Source: Kordia sp039026955
GTDB taxonomy: Bacteria > Bacteroidota > Bacteroidia > Flavobacteriales > Flavobacteriaceae
Reading direction: 5' to 3'
NCBI GenBank assembly: GCA_039026955.1
Contig: JBCCLH010000009.1
Location: 1-64,000, forward strand
DNA length: 64,000 nucleotides
Under the pieces are notes generated by a model. The model was not told the DNA's origin and ran no database searches. It saw nothing but the letters and a program-made list of their open reading frames with translations. Of the stretch, positions 42,185-51,141 are shown one piece after another (the first letter of the stretch is position 1; each line of letters starts with the position of its first letter). A program made the translations under genes and the position numbers.

Positions 42185-42970
42185 ATGACTAGAATGAAAA
42201 AGATTGTATGTCTTCTCATGGTAACGTGCCTGTTTCAAGCAGTAGCACACGCACAAAATTTACCTTTTAAAGATGGAGAAAAATTGGTATTTACGGCCTC
42301 TTATAAAATGTCAGGCTTCTTAACCGACTTGGCACAGGTAAGTATGGAAACTTCGCAAGTAAAAACATCTAAAAATACCTTATTGCATTTTAAATGTCGC
42401 GCCAACACCTTTAAAAAGTATGATTTTTTCTTTAAGATTCGTGATGTGTATGAATCGTATGTGAGCAAAGCTTCTTTACTGCCTGCTTTGTACAAAAGAG
42501 ATATTCATGAAGGAAGCTACAAGAAGAAGATGAAATATGTGTACAATCAGAAGAAAAGAACCATCAAAAGTGAGCAAATTAAGCGAAGAGGCGATGGAAC
42601 GGATTGGATTGTAAACAAAGAATTTAAATTCAGCAATGGTGCCATGGATGTAATTTCTACCTTATACAATGTACGTAATCTTCCAATTGAAAATGCTGCG
42701 GTAGGTGATACCAAAACGTTTACCATTATTTTTGACAAGGAAGAAACACCTGTTACTATTAGATATGCTGGAAAAGAAACCGTGAGCGCAGGAAATTTAG
42801 GGCAAAAATCATGTCACAGATTAGAAATCCTTACCAAAGGAGATTACCTAAAAGCTGCCACACTTTGGATGACCGCAGACGCGAATAAAGTTCCTGTAAA
42901 AGCGGAATTTAGCATTCCTATTGGAAGCGGAATGTTGCAATTGACCAATGCTTCTGGACTCGCAAACTAA
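42185..42970 (+). CDS. DUF3108 domain protein, exported
   Basis: 261 residues. Signal peptide (KKIVCLLMVTCLFQAVAHAQ) then a DUF3108 domain: LPFKDGEKLVFTASYKMSGF, DVYESYVSKASLLPALYKRDIHEG, and a late LTKGDYLKAATLWMTADANKVPVKAEF. Beta-rich periplasmic protein of unknown role. A second ATG three codons downstream is an alternative start. Followed by a small membrane protein 27 nt later, probably co-transcribed. Confidence 0.85.
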   Translation: MTRMKKIVCLLMVTCLFQAVAHAQNLPFKDGEKLVFTASYKMSGFLTDLAQVSMETSQVKTSKNTLLHFKCRANTFKKYDFFFKIRDVYESYVSKASLLPALYKRDIHEGSYKKKMKYVYNQKKRTIKSEQIKRRGDGTDWIVNKEFKFSNGAMDVISTLYNVRNLPIENAAVGDTKTFTIIFDKEETPVTIRYAGKETVSAGNLGQKSCHRLEILTKGDYLKAATLWMTADANKVPVKAEFSIPIGSGMLQLTNASGLAN

Positions 42971-42997
42971 TTTCATTAAAACCAAAAAATACAACCC

Positions 42998-43321
42998 ATG
43001 AGAACTTTTTGTATCATCTTAGGAAGCATTGCCGCGGTACTGGCCTTTTTCGGTTCATTTTTCCTAGATAGTCTTGCCTTCATTCCTGTAATTATAGGAT
43101 TTATTTTAGGTGTTTTTGCATTGTATGTATCCAAAAAAAATGGAATGCGAGAAAATGTTCCAAAATTAATTATCGTTTTGTCTTTTCTGGCAGCTGCCAT
43201 TACCACAATGAATTTATTTAGAGAAAATCAAGTTGCGGATGATGCGAATATCACGCAGGAAGAAAAAGAAAAACAACAAGAAGAAGATTTAAAAGAAATC
43301 GATTTAGAAGGATTAGAATAA
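42998..43321 (+). CDS. Small membrane protein with acidic tail
   Basis: 107 residues. Three hydrophobic segments (about 3-22, 24-44 and 58-76) and a highly acidic, Glu/Gln-rich C-terminal tail (TQEEKEKQQEEDLKEIDLEG). No family recognised. Second gene after the DUF3108 gene, ended by a perfect hairpin terminator. Confidence 0.7.
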   Translation: MRTFCIILGSIAAVLAFFGSFFLDSLAFIPVIIGFILGVFALYVSKKNGMRENVPKLIIVLSFLAAAITTMNLFRENQVADDANITQEEKEKQQEEDLKEIDLEGLE

Positions 43322-43338
43322 TCGCAAATAAATACATA

Positions 43339-43374
43339 AAAGTCTATCTATATGTTAATGGATAGACTTTTTTT
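43339..43374 (+). terminator. Terminator after the DUF3108 pair
   Basis: Perfect 10-bp stem AAAGTCTATC/GATAGACTTT and T-run. Confidence 0.85.
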
Positions 43375-43440
43375 ATATCCAAAAATGAAGATTCTTGATA
43401 CTTTTAAGAAATCTATAACAAAATAAAAAAACCTTTTCAA

Positions 43441-43448
43441 TATCTTTG
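43441..43448 (+). promoter_or_regulatory. -7 element before the M28 peptidase gene
   Basis: TATCTTTG, exact consensus, 101 nt before the ATG; would give a leader of about 95 nt. Confidence 0.4.
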
Positions 43449-43549
43449 AAAATCTTAGAATTAACCCTGTAAAAGGCGTCAACTCAATTCGATACGACCA
43501 AGCATGAATCTGGCAAATTTTACAGTCCCAAGCAATTAAAGACTTCTAT

Positions 43550-45109
43550 ATGAAAAATTTCCTTTTGCTTTCACTTTTAGCGGTTGTTGGATGTGGAACC
43601 AATCAACAAACCACTGAAAAGAAAAAAGAAAAAAATTTAGATCCTATTCCGTATGCCAATACCATTACAGAAGCTGAACTAAAGGCACATTTGTACACCT
43701 ACGCTTCTGACGAATTTGAAGGAAGAGACACGGGCGCTCCTGGACAGAAAAAAGCGGTTGCCTATTTACGAGATGAATATAAAAACTTGGAAATTCCGGC
43801 AGCAAAAAAAGATGGAGATTACTTTCAAAATGTACCTTTGAAAAAAGGTGGTACTTTAAACGCTGAACTTACTGTAAATGGCACTTCATATACGTTTGAA
43901 GATGATTTTTTAGCATTATCAACCCAAGCAAATCAGACAGTACAATTTTCAGAAATTGTGTATTTGGGCTATGGAATTGATGATGAAAACTATTCCGATT
44001 ACACCAATCAAAATGTAGAAGGAAAGATTGTATTGATCAAAAAAGGAGAACCGGTAAATGCGGATGGAACTTTTGTAATTTCTGGAACGAACGAAGAATC
44101 AGAATGGTCGGGTGCACGACGCGGAGCCGTTGCGAAGATTGAAGCTGCCAAAGCCAACAAAGCCAAAGGAATTTTATTTTTTGTTGATGACTTGTATGAA
44201 ACGTACAAAATGCAGTTAAACTTCATAAAACAAAGCAATAGAGTTTCCCTAAAAGAGAAAGCTGAATCTATTTTTTACTATGTAATTAATGAAAAGTTAG
44301 CAACGGATTTATATGCGGATATCAAAAAGACAAATAGTCCATCAACCATACAAGTAGACGCAACATTGATCAATAAAGATACCACGAACGACATTGCCTC
44401 AGAAAATGTAGTTGCCGTCATCAAAGGAGACGAAAACCCAGATGAATATATTGTCATTTCTTCACACTTAGACCATGTGGGCATGCGAAATGGAGAAATC
44501 TATAATGGCGCTGATGACGATGGTTCAGGTACTGTGGCGTTATTAGAAATTGCGGAAGCTTTCAAACAAGCAGCTAAAGATGGAAACGGTCCAAAACGTT
44601 CTATTGTATTTTTGCATGTCACTGGTGAAGAAAAAGGATTGCTAGGATCAAGACATTACACAGACAACGACCCAATTTTTCCTTTAGAAAATACAGTCTC
44701 TAATTTAAATATTGACATGATTGGTCGTATTGATCCGAAACGTACAGAAGGAGATCGCAATTATATTTACTTGATTGGTTCGGATAAGTTGAGTACGGAA
44801 TTACACAATATTTCAGAAGAAATCAATAAAAAATATACCAATATTGAATTGGATTACAAGTATAATGATGAAAAAGATCCGAATCGTTTTTACTACCGTT
44901 CAGATCATTACAACTTTGCGAAGAACGATATTCCGGTTATTTTCTACTTCAATGGAACGCATGATGATTACCACCAACCCTCGGATACGCCAGATAAAAT
45001 CAATTACGATTTGTTAGAGAATCGTACGCGTTTGGTGTTTTACACAGCTTGGGAATTGGCAAACAGAGAACAGCGAATTGTTGTGGACAAACCTACATTG
45101 ACAAAATAA
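43550..45109 (+). CDS. M28-family metallopeptidase with PA domain, lipoprotein
   Basis: 519 residues. Lipoprotein signal ending VVGC (C15); PA-like insert (about 115-230; YLGYGIDDENYSDYTNQNVEGKIVLI in part); then a two-zinc aminopeptidase core: SSHLDHVG, NGADDDGSGTVALLE, TGEEKGLLGS, LNIDMIGRID and a late His in DDYHQPSDT. It would cut N-terminal amino acids from peptides at the cell envelope. Length is normal for Bacteroidota PA-M28 proteins. Monocistronic. Confidence 0.92.
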   Translation: MKNFLLLSLLAVVGCGTNQQTTEKKKEKNLDPIPYANTITEAELKAHLYTYASDEFEGRDTGAPGQKKAVAYLRDEYKNLEIPAAKKDGDYFQNVPLKKGGTLNAELTVNGTSYTFEDDFLALSTQANQTVQFSEIVYLGYGIDDENYSDYTNQNVEGKIVLIKKGEPVNADGTFVISGTNEESEWSGARRGAVAKIEAAKANKAKGILFFVDDLYETYKMQLNFIKQSNRVSLKEKAESIFYYVINEKLATDLYADIKKTNSPSTIQVDATLINKDTTNDIASENVVAVIKGDENPDEYIVISSHLDHVGMRNGEIYNGADDDGSGTVALLEIAEAFKQAAKDGNGPKRSIVFLHVTGEEKGLLGSRHYTDNDPIFPLENTVSNLNIDMIGRIDPKRTEGDRNYIYLIGSDKLSTELHNISEEINKKYTNIELDYKYNDEKDPNRFYYRSDHYNFAKNDIPVIFYFNGTHDDYHQPSDTPDKINYDLLENRTRLVFYTAWELANREQRIVVDKPTLTK

Positions 45110-45118
45110 AATACTGAG

Positions 45119-45541
45119 CTAGTAGATATAATTATCCGCTACTTTTGGAGATTCCTGATCACTATCGTACACAAATTTCACAACATGATTGGTTTCTAAT
45201 TGCACAAAAGTAAACTCAACTTTGGATGCTTTTTGTGCGAAGCGAAACAACAAAATACCTTTGTGATCTGTATACGGAAAATCGATATCATAGTGTACAT
45301 TTGCTTGCGAGAATTGCAAGGTCTTTTCGCAGTAATTGTCTGTATTGAAGTCCAGTCGCCTAAATTTCTTTGGCTTGCTGTAAATGGTAATTTCATTCGC
45401 AATTTTATCACAAATACGGAACTTTTCTGCAAAAGTTTCCGAAAAAATAGTTTCCACAAATAAAGTTTCTACCTCGCTCAAGGCAGATCCATCGTTGCAA
45501 GCAGTGCATACCAAAAACATACATACAAATATCCTCTTCAT
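45119..45541 (-). CDS. Small lipoprotein of unknown function
   Basis: 140 residues. Lipoprotein signal ending CTAC (MKRIFVCMFLVCTAC). The mature part is beta-strand-rich with no motif I recognise (LFVETIFSETFAEKFRICDK; DYCEKTLQFSQANVHYDIDF). Two Cys remain after lipidation (RICDK, NYCEK). Convergent with the M28 gene, 9 nt from its stop. Confidence 0.65.
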   Translation of the reverse strand: MKRIFVCMFLVCTACNDGSALSEVETLFVETIFSETFAEKFRICDKIANEITIYSKPKKFRRLDFNTDNYCEKTLQFSQANVHYDIDFPYTDHKGILLFRFAQKASKVEFTFVQLETNHVVKFVYDSDQESPKVADNYIY

Positions 45542-45619
45542 AGCTTCAAAGTATCGCGTAAAATTGCGTGTTTTTCAAAAGTACGTAATTGCGCTCATAC
45601 AAATAGTAACGTTAACATT

Positions 45620-45627
45620 TAGTTTTG
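45620..45627 (+). promoter_or_regulatory. -7 element of the GH64-like gene
   Basis: TAGTTTTG, exact TAnnTTTG, 31 nt before the ATG. Confidence 0.5.
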
Positions 45628-45658
45628 TGTTAATATAAATATAAAACCCTAAACAGTT

Positions 45659-46795
45659 ATGAGTCTTAAAGTTAACATTACAAACAATAGTGGAATTTCA
45701 TCAAGTGACGTACATTGGATTTGCTTCGGATTGGATAGTGATCCTGGCAATAGCACACCAAATTGGTGCTACGTAGATGTAGATTCTAAAGGAAATGCTT
45801 CATTAAAAAAATTCACCAAAGGACAAGATTGTTCAAAATTATTCAAAACCGTCGATGCATTAAGCACATTCAATGGTTTACCTGCAATGTGGTCAGGACA
45901 ATTTTTATTCTCGTTCAAACAATTGCCAAACGTATTTAATATTGTGACAGGCGGACAACACGGTATCGGTGTACAAACACCGCCATTTACTCCAGGTACA
46001 GCAGATGCGGATACTTTATTTGTTGTGGTTGAATTCACAAATACGGGAAGTACATTGTATGCAGATTGTACCATTGTAGATTACTTCGCCGCGCCTGTTT
46101 CAATTGAAGTCGTTGGCGATACCACCAAAACCAACGGAATCATGAAATCGACAAGCACGCGCGATTCTATCTTTGAAGAAATCACCAAACTAGGAAAACC
46201 TTGGAGCGATTTGGTAATGCAAGATGCTTCTGGAACCAACATTCGTGTGTTAGGTCCACAACACGGTGTAAAAACGACAAATCCAAACTTACTTTCTCCA
46301 AATATTTATGACAATTATGTAGATGCTTGTTGGAAGAATTTTACAACCAATACACTTACCGTAAACTGTCCAACTTTCGGAACGTATACAGGAAAAGTAA
46401 ATGCGAGTGACGCTTTTGTATTTTCACAATCAGGAAAAGCAGATGTGACCATTCAAAAGCCTGCCAAAGGAGATGCGTATGATATTTTTGGCTGTGTTGG
46501 CACACTGAATGCACCAAATAATACACCGTTGGGAGAAATTGCGGCAATTGTAGGCGCTGCTCTTAATAGAACAACTTTAAGTACAAGTGCTAGTGATACA
46601 CAACCTAATTGTACGGTTGCTGATTTTTACAAAGTGCAAAATGGCGTTACCAACGAATATGCAAAAGTAGTACACGAAAATTATAAATCTGGAATTTATG
46701 CCTTTCCTTTTGATGATGTATGTGCTACCGATAGTCCACTAATTCAAATTACAAACGCAACACAATTTGACATTACATTGTCAAAATGGAGTTAA
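45659..46795 (+). CDS. GH64-like beta-1,3-glucanase-fold protein without signal peptide
   Basis: 378 residues. N-terminal thaumatin-like start (SLKVNITNNSGISSSDVHWICFG), then VVEFTNTGSTLYADCTIVDY and FAAPVSIEVVG. GH64 enzymes cleave beta-1,3-glucan using a Glu and an Asp 16 residues apart (from memory E154/D170 in the Streptomyces enzyme); here E125 and D141 have that spacing. C-terminal YKSGIYAFPFDDVC also fits the family. Unlike known enzymes there is no signal peptide, so it is either cytosolic or exported by a non-Sec route. Activity is inferred. Own promoter. Confidence 0.72.
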   Translation: MSLKVNITNNSGISSSDVHWICFGLDSDPGNSTPNWCYVDVDSKGNASLKKFTKGQDCSKLFKTVDALSTFNGLPAMWSGQFLFSFKQLPNVFNIVTGGQHGIGVQTPPFTPGTADADTLFVVVEFTNTGSTLYADCTIVDYFAAPVSIEVVGDTTKTNGIMKSTSTRDSIFEEITKLGKPWSDLVMQDASGTNIRVLGPQHGVKTTNPNLLSPNIYDNYVDACWKNFTTNTLTVNCPTFGTYTGKVNASDAFVFSQSGKADVTIQKPAKGDAYDIFGCVGTLNAPNNTPLGEIAAIVGAALNRTTLSTSASDTQPNCTVADFYKVQNGVTNEYAKVVHENYKSGIYAFPFDDVCATDSPLIQITNATQFDITLSKWS

Positions 46796-46836
46796 CACCA
46801 TGCAACGCAATCACATACTATTTACAATTTTTAGGA

Positions 46837-46987
46837 GGCTGTCTAAAAAGTACAGATTTCGTCAAACCGAACTTGATTCGGTTTCTCATAACAGTTGATA
46901 ATCAGTATTATGAGATTCTGAAGCCTGTGCTGAATTTATTTCAGTATCAAGCCCAGAATGACGCTTACAAAGACTTTTTAGACAGCT
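46837..46987. repeat. 151-bp dispersed palindromic element
   Basis: Ends GGCTGTCTAAAAAGT and ACTTTTTAGACAGCT are inverted. The left 29 nt after the first G match exactly the reverse complement of 13818-13846. Smaller nested hairpins inside include AACCGAA-cttga-TTCGGTT, and GAGATTCTGAA...CAGAATGACG words recall 5014-5034. It follows the GH64-like gene and probably also stops transcription. Confidence 0.8.
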
Positions 46988-47046
46988 CTTTTTAATTGTA
47001 TTAAAAATGAGGTATTTATACGCTGTTTTCACAATAGAATTCCATG

Positions 47047-47054
47047 TACTTTTG
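47047..47054 (+). promoter_or_regulatory. -7 element of the 118-residue protein gene
   Basis: TACTTTTG, exact TAnnTTTG, 23 nt before the ATG. Confidence 0.55.
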
Positions 47055-47077
47055 AAAAAACTCTTAAAAAAACAATC

Positions 47078-47434
47078 ATGGCAACAAAATTAGAAGCAAC
47101 AATGACCATCCCAAAAAACGGGAAAAATATTTGGACAGATATGATGCAAAATCCATCAAAGTTTAAAATCCCTGAAGGCATTTCCCAAGGAAATTATTTA
47201 GCCGCTTCATACACACAATTTTCAGACGGTGTTTTTGTTTTTGGCGGTGTTGCTGTAGGAACCTCTGAATACAATTATCCCCTATTTATGGTATTTGACA
47301 AAGACTATAATCAAATTGGAGATTGGCCAATTGATCCAAGCTATTGGGAAGATTTTCAAGTAAATTCCATCGAATTTGCGGTGAATGATGCGGAAGATCC
47401 GATGTATACCTTAAATATTGTAGAAGCCAAATAA
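47078..47434 (+). CDS. Hypothetical cytosolic protein next to the GH64-like gene
   Basis: 118 residues, no signal peptide, no Cys, Pro/aromatic-rich and acidic. Segments TIPKNGKNIWTDMMQNPSKF and FKIPEGISQGNYLAASY are followed by a probable beta-sandwich pattern (DGVFVFGGVAVGTSEYNYPLF; VNSIEFAVNDAEDPMYTLNI). I recognise no family. It has its own promoter but adjoins the GH64-like gene; both lack export signals, which suggests they may work together. Not certain. Confidence 0.65.
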   Translation: MATKLEATMTIPKNGKNIWTDMMQNPSKFKIPEGISQGNYLAASYTQFSDGVFVFGGVAVGTSEYNYPLFMVFDKDYNQIGDWPIDPSYWEDFQVNSIEFAVNDAEDPMYTLNIVEAK

Positions 47435-47450
47435 ACCTTATCATAATAAA

Positions 47451-47690
47451 TAACGTGAGTTCGATATAACTATTCCGTTAAATATATAATAGTCAACAAC
47501 TTATATAAATTGTCAAATCGAGCATTATCGTAGATACCGAGCGAAGCTCACGAGATTCAATCGAAATTTTAACTTTTACAGTGTTCTCATGAGCTTCGCT
47601 CGGTGCTTTCAGCAATGCTCGAACTGACAAATGTTTATTTTTCAGTTAATTACAAATAATTTGATGACTTCTTGTGTCGAACTCACGTTA
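47451..47690. repeat. 240-bp nested palindrome (MITE-like)
   Basis: Outer perfect 14-bp inverted repeats TAACGTGAGTTCGA (47451-47464) and TCGAACTCACGTTA (47677-47690) enclose an inner pair of about 46 nt (47510-47555 and 47585-47630) that match at most positions, including CCGAGCGAAGCTCA against TGAGCTTCGCTCGG. The whole element can fold into one long hairpin. No gene inside. Confidence 0.8.
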
Positions 47691-47701
47691 AATATCATAG
47701 C

Positions 47702-47732
47702 AAAAGTGAACTATAGTAGTTCGCTTTTATTT
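47702..47732. terminator. Hairpin with T-run
   Basis: AAAAGTGAACTA-tag-TAGTTCGCTTTT then TATTTTT. The stem resembles the AGCGGAC/GTTCGCT terminators at 28426 and 32149. From here to 47972 no gene is seen; the sequence is AT-rich with no clear promoter, apart from TATTTTG at 47936. Confidence 0.55.
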
Positions 47733-47972
47733 TTCTAATGTAGTTACAATTGCCCAAGATCGTGACACAGTTAGTATGCAGTTGCCATTACACAAAAATA
47801 ACATATAAGATACTATCTTCTAAAGGTTTGATTTGCAGTAGATACCCGCTCTTTTTAGTGACCTAAAGCACTTTTGTTTCGTGTTACCCTTATAAAAACT
47901 CTATCATTTTAGCATTTTATCCTCTATATTTTTTGTATTTTGCACTTTACGTGTTCACCGCAAAAAAGTACT

Positions 47973-49217
47973 ATGTTTCGACAGGAAAAAGATATATTTA
48001 ACATCCTTTTAAATGCCGTTTCTGAGGGCGTAATTGTTGTCAATGATCAACAAGAAATTATAGATGTGAATGCTTCTGCTGCCCATATGTTTGGCTATGA
48101 GCGTGAGGAATTGATTGGAGAATCTATTGAAATCTTAATTCCCACAAAATATCATGCGGGACACGGTGCACATTTTGATCAATTTATGGAGCAACGCCAA
48201 AGTCGTCAAATGGGACGCGGACGTGATATTTACGGCGCTCGAAAAGACGGAAGTACCTTTCCTGTAGAAGCAGGTTTAAATCCGTTTACGGTCAAAGGAA
48301 TACACTATGTCATGGCATTGGTGATTGATATTTCTGTCCGAAAAGAACAAGAAGAAAAAATTCAGGAATTATATGAAGGCTTAGAACAAAAGGTCATTCA
48401 ACGAACCCAACAATTAAGCAATACGATTGCCAAATTGGAAGCTGAAAACAAACTTCGTATTCAAGCAGAAAAAGATGCTAAAACTGCGTTAAAAAGAGAA
48501 CAAGAACTCAACGAACTGAAAACAAAGTTTTTGTCCCTAGTTTCACACGAATTCAAAACACCGTTGAGTAGTATCTTAACTTCTTCGATGCTGTTGGGGA
48601 AATACAAATTGACAGAGCAGCAAACTCGACGCGATCGCCATATTAGGATCATTTCTGATAAAGTACACTATTTAAATAACATTCTAAACGATTTCTTATC
48701 GGTTGAAAAACTAGAAAAAGGAAAAGTAAATTACAAACTAAGTACGTTCAAAGTAAGCAAAGTGGTAAACGAAGTCGTATACAACGCCAACATGCTACTT
48801 AAAGACGGACAGCAAATAAATTACCCAGAAGACATTGACGGTTTCTCACTGTTTCAGGATGAAAAAATTCTCGAATTGGCACTATCAAATTTAGTAAATA
48901 ATGCCATTAAATATTCTTCCGAAAACACCGTCATAGATATTATGATCACCCAAAATAACACTACTACTACATTTAAAATTAAAGACAATGGTATTGGGAT
49001 TCCTGAAAAAGAGCAAAAAAACATTTTCAATCGGTATTTCAGAGCCGAAAATGCCTTGCTCGTTCAAGGAACAGGTATTGGACTCAATATTGTAAAAAGT
49101 CATTTAGAAAACTTAAACGGAAGCATTTCCTTTGAAAGTACCGAAAATATTGGCTCCACATTTACCATCACTATACCAAATAAAGCAACCACCAATGAAA
49201 AAAGTATTGTTAATTGA
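47973..49217 (+). CDS. PAS-domain sensor histidine kinase
   Basis: 414 residues from the ATG at 47973. PAS (about 10-125; NDQQEIIDVNASAAHMFGYEREELIG) then a coiled coil (ELYEGLEQKVIQRTQQLSNT), HisKA with H192 in LVSHEFKTPLS, and HATPase_c (N box ALSNLVNNAIKYS, KDNGIGIPEKEQ, GTGIGLNIVKSH). No membrane segment or signal peptide, so it senses in the cytosol; the PAS ligand (haem, flavin or other) is not evident. Overlaps the CRP-fused regulator gene by 23 nt and should phosphorylate it. Confidence 0.9.
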   Translation: MFRQEKDIFNILLNAVSEGVIVVNDQQEIIDVNASAAHMFGYEREELIGESIEILIPTKYHAGHGAHFDQFMEQRQSRQMGRGRDIYGARKDGSTFPVEAGLNPFTVKGIHYVMALVIDISVRKEQEEKIQELYEGLEQKVIQRTQQLSNTIAKLEAENKLRIQAEKDAKTALKREQELNELKTKFLSLVSHEFKTPLSSILTSSMLLGKYKLTEQQTRRDRHIRIISDKVHYLNNILNDFLSVEKLEKGKVNYKLSTFKVSKVVNEVVYNANMLLKDGQQINYPEDIDGFSLFQDEKILELALSNLVNNAIKYSSENTVIDIMITQNNTTTTFKIKDNGIGIPEKEQKNIFNRYFRAENALLVQGTGIGLNIVKSHLENLNGSISFESTENIGSTFTITIPNKATTNEKSIVN

Positions 49218-50241
49218 AGATGATACCATCTTAAGAGAAAATACAGCGGAATTACTTGAACTCGCTGACTACGAAGTCGTCACTGCTCCGAATGGAAAAA
49301 AAGGCGTAGAAAGTGCCTTGCAGCATACGCCCGATATTATTGTGTGTGATATCATGATGCCCGAATTGGATGGGTATGGCGTGTTGGAAGCACTCTCCAC
49401 AAACGATCACACGAAATACATTCCGTTTATCTTTTTATCTGCCAAAACTGAGCGACAAGATATCCGTAAGGGAATGGACTTGGGCGCAGACGATTATATT
49501 ACCAAACCGTTTGAAGAAGAAGAACTTACAAGCGCCATTGAAAGTCGTATTGCAAAAGCCGCGATTTTAAAAGATGAACGCGAAAAAGCAACGCCACAAG
49601 ACGATGAACATCAACTGCGAGATCTGAATGATTTAAAGAACTTTTTTGACGATAACGGTGCTATTTTTAACTTTTCGAAAGATGAGCGCATTTACGAAGA
49701 AGGACATAGTTCCAACTATATTTACCTCATTATCAAAGGTGTAGTAAAGTGTCATAAGTTTGACGAACAAGGAAAAGAACTCACTACAGCACTTCATAAA
49801 GAAGATGATTTATTCGGCTATACTTCCTTTACGCAAAACATGCCGTATCAGGAAACCGCCACTGCGATGAAAGATGTGGAAGTAGTTGGACTTTCCAAAA
49901 GCGAATTGATTGATGTGTTGGACAAAAATCACAAAGTCACGCTGGAATTGATTCAATTGCTAACCGATAACATCTCTGGCATCAAAGAGCAATTATTGCA
50001 AATGGCATACAGTTCGGTGCATCGAAAAACAGCGACTACCATTTTAAAATTTGCTAAAAAGCTCAATCGCAATCCCGAAGATCCGATTAAAATTTCACGA
50101 AACGATTTGGCAAGTGTAGCAGGAATCGCCACCGAAACGCTGATTCGAACACTTTCACGCTTTAAGAAAGAAGGTATCATCGAAATTGAAGGAAGAAATA
50201 TCAAAATTGTAGATTACAAGCAGTTGCAAGAAATGTATTAA
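49195..50241 (+). CDS. Response regulator fused to a CRP/FNR-type effector domain
   Basis: 348 residues. Receiver (1-120) with D52 in VCDIMMPELDG, then a cyclic-nucleotide-binding-like barrel (about 150-270; FNFSKDERIYEEGHSSNYIY) and a CRP-type HTH (about 275-345). The recognition helix ATETLIRTLSRFKKEG has E314 and R318, spaced like the E and R that CRP uses to read TGA. The start ATG at 49195 gives MKKVLLIEDD and overlaps the kinase gene by 23 nt; the longer upstream frame is rejected. Its likely targets carry TGA-N6-TCA boxes just downstream. Confidence 0.9.
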   Translation: MKKVLLIEDDTILRENTAELLELADYEVVTAPNGKKGVESALQHTPDIIVCDIMMPELDGYGVLEALSTNDHTKYIPFIFLSAKTERQDIRKGMDLGADDYITKPFEEEELTSAIESRIAKAAILKDEREKATPQDDEHQLRDLNDLKNFFDDNGAIFNFSKDERIYEEGHSSNYIYLIIKGVVKCHKFDEQGKELTTALHKEDDLFGYTSFTQNMPYQETATAMKDVEVVGLSKSELIDVLDKNHKVTLELIQLLTDNISGIKEQLLQMAYSSVHRKTATTILKFAKKLNRNPEDPIKISRNDLASVAGIATETLIRTLSRFKKEGIIEIEGRNIKIVDYKQLQEMY

Positions 50242-50275
50242 ATAGCTTCAATTACGAGAAAGTTTCTCCTAAATA

Positions 50276-50318
50276 TGACCAATATCATTTTTTGAAAAAC
50301 TAGGTCTCGTTAGATTTG
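50276..50318 (+). promoter_or_regulatory. CRP-type box and promoter of the first universal stress gene
   Basis: TGACCAATATCA at 50276-50287 (TGA-N6-TCA), then TTTG at 50291-50294 as -33 and TAGATTTG at 50311-50318 as -7, with 23 nt between box and -7. If transcription starts near 50323 the box centre is at about -41.5, the class II activator position. It also excludes any start codon before 50340. Confidence 0.65.
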
Positions 50319-50339
50319 TTGGTAAATGTCGATCTAGAG

Positions 50340-51125
50340 ATGAAAAATATATTATTACCAACAGATTTCTCCGAAAATTCATGGAATGCCATCGCCTATG
50401 CGTTGCGTTTTTTGGAAAATGCTATCTGCAATTTTTACGTATTGCACGTAGTGACTACTAACGAAAAAGAAGACATTAAAGCAAAGTTTGATAGACTGTA
50501 TGATCGAATTTCAACTGCATTCACCAACCATAACAATCACAATTTTTTCACACTCATTCAACACAACTCTTTTATACAATCGGTTCGTGAAGAAGTGGAA
50601 GATAAAAATATCGATATGATCATCATGGGCGCCAAAGGTGTCGCCAACGAACAAACACATGTCATTGGACATTACGCCGAAAATGTGATTACACGTGTAA
50701 AATGCAAACTATTAATCATTCCAGAAAATGCTACCTACAAAGTATTTGATGAAGTGGCGTTTCCAACCGATTTTACCTTAGCTTCCGACATTCAGACCTT
50801 AGCACCAATTGCGACCATTTTTGATAAAAAAACGACTTCACTTCGTATTTTACACATCAATAAAGTAACAAATCATTTGAATCAGCATCAACAAGCAAAC
50901 AAAGCATTATTGGAAGATTTCTTGGACGGACACGAATACAGTTTTCACTTTTTATCGAACGATCATGTAGAAACTGCTGTGGAAAATTTCACCGAACGAA
51001 AAGACATTGATTTGATCATCATGGCAGCGAAAAATCTCAACTATTTTAAGCAAATTTTATTTCACTCCAATGTAGATCATATCAGTTATCATCGAAATAT
51101 ACCTTTCTTAATTCTACACGAGTAA
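50340..51125 (+). CDS. Universal stress protein, tandem UspA-like, 1
   Basis: 261 residues from the ATG at 50340. Two UspA-type halves: the first opens MKNILLPTDFSENSWNAIAY and ends IDMIIMGAKGVANE...KCKLLIIPE, while the second (from about 140) opens VAFPTDF but keeps only part of the motif. The G-x2-G-x9-G(S/T) ATP-binding loop seems incomplete. Cytosolic stress or energy-signalling protein; partner unknown. First of three similar genes placed behind the kinase/regulator pair. Confidence 0.86.
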   Translation: MKNILLPTDFSENSWNAIAYALRFLENAICNFYVLHVVTTNEKEDIKAKFDRLYDRISTAFTNHNNHNFFTLIQHNSFIQSVREEVEDKNIDMIIMGAKGVANEQTHVIGHYAENVITRVKCKLLIIPENATYKVFDEVAFPTDFTLASDIQTLAPIATIFDKKTTSLRILHINKVTNHLNQHQQANKALLEDFLDGHEYSFHFLSNDHVETAVENFTERKDIDLIIMAAKNLNYFKQILFHSNVDHISYHRNIPFLILHE

Positions 51126-51141
51126 ATTCTCCTTTTCTAGC

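Noticed and set aside
46786..46995. Plus-strand frame of 69 codons after the GH64-like gene
   Set aside because: It overlaps the palindromic repeat 46837-46987 and has no codon or family support.
49132..49194. Upstream extension of the CRP-fused response regulator
   Set aside because: The extra 21 residues are a shadow of the kinase gene; the receiver domain begins at MKKVLLIEDD (49195).
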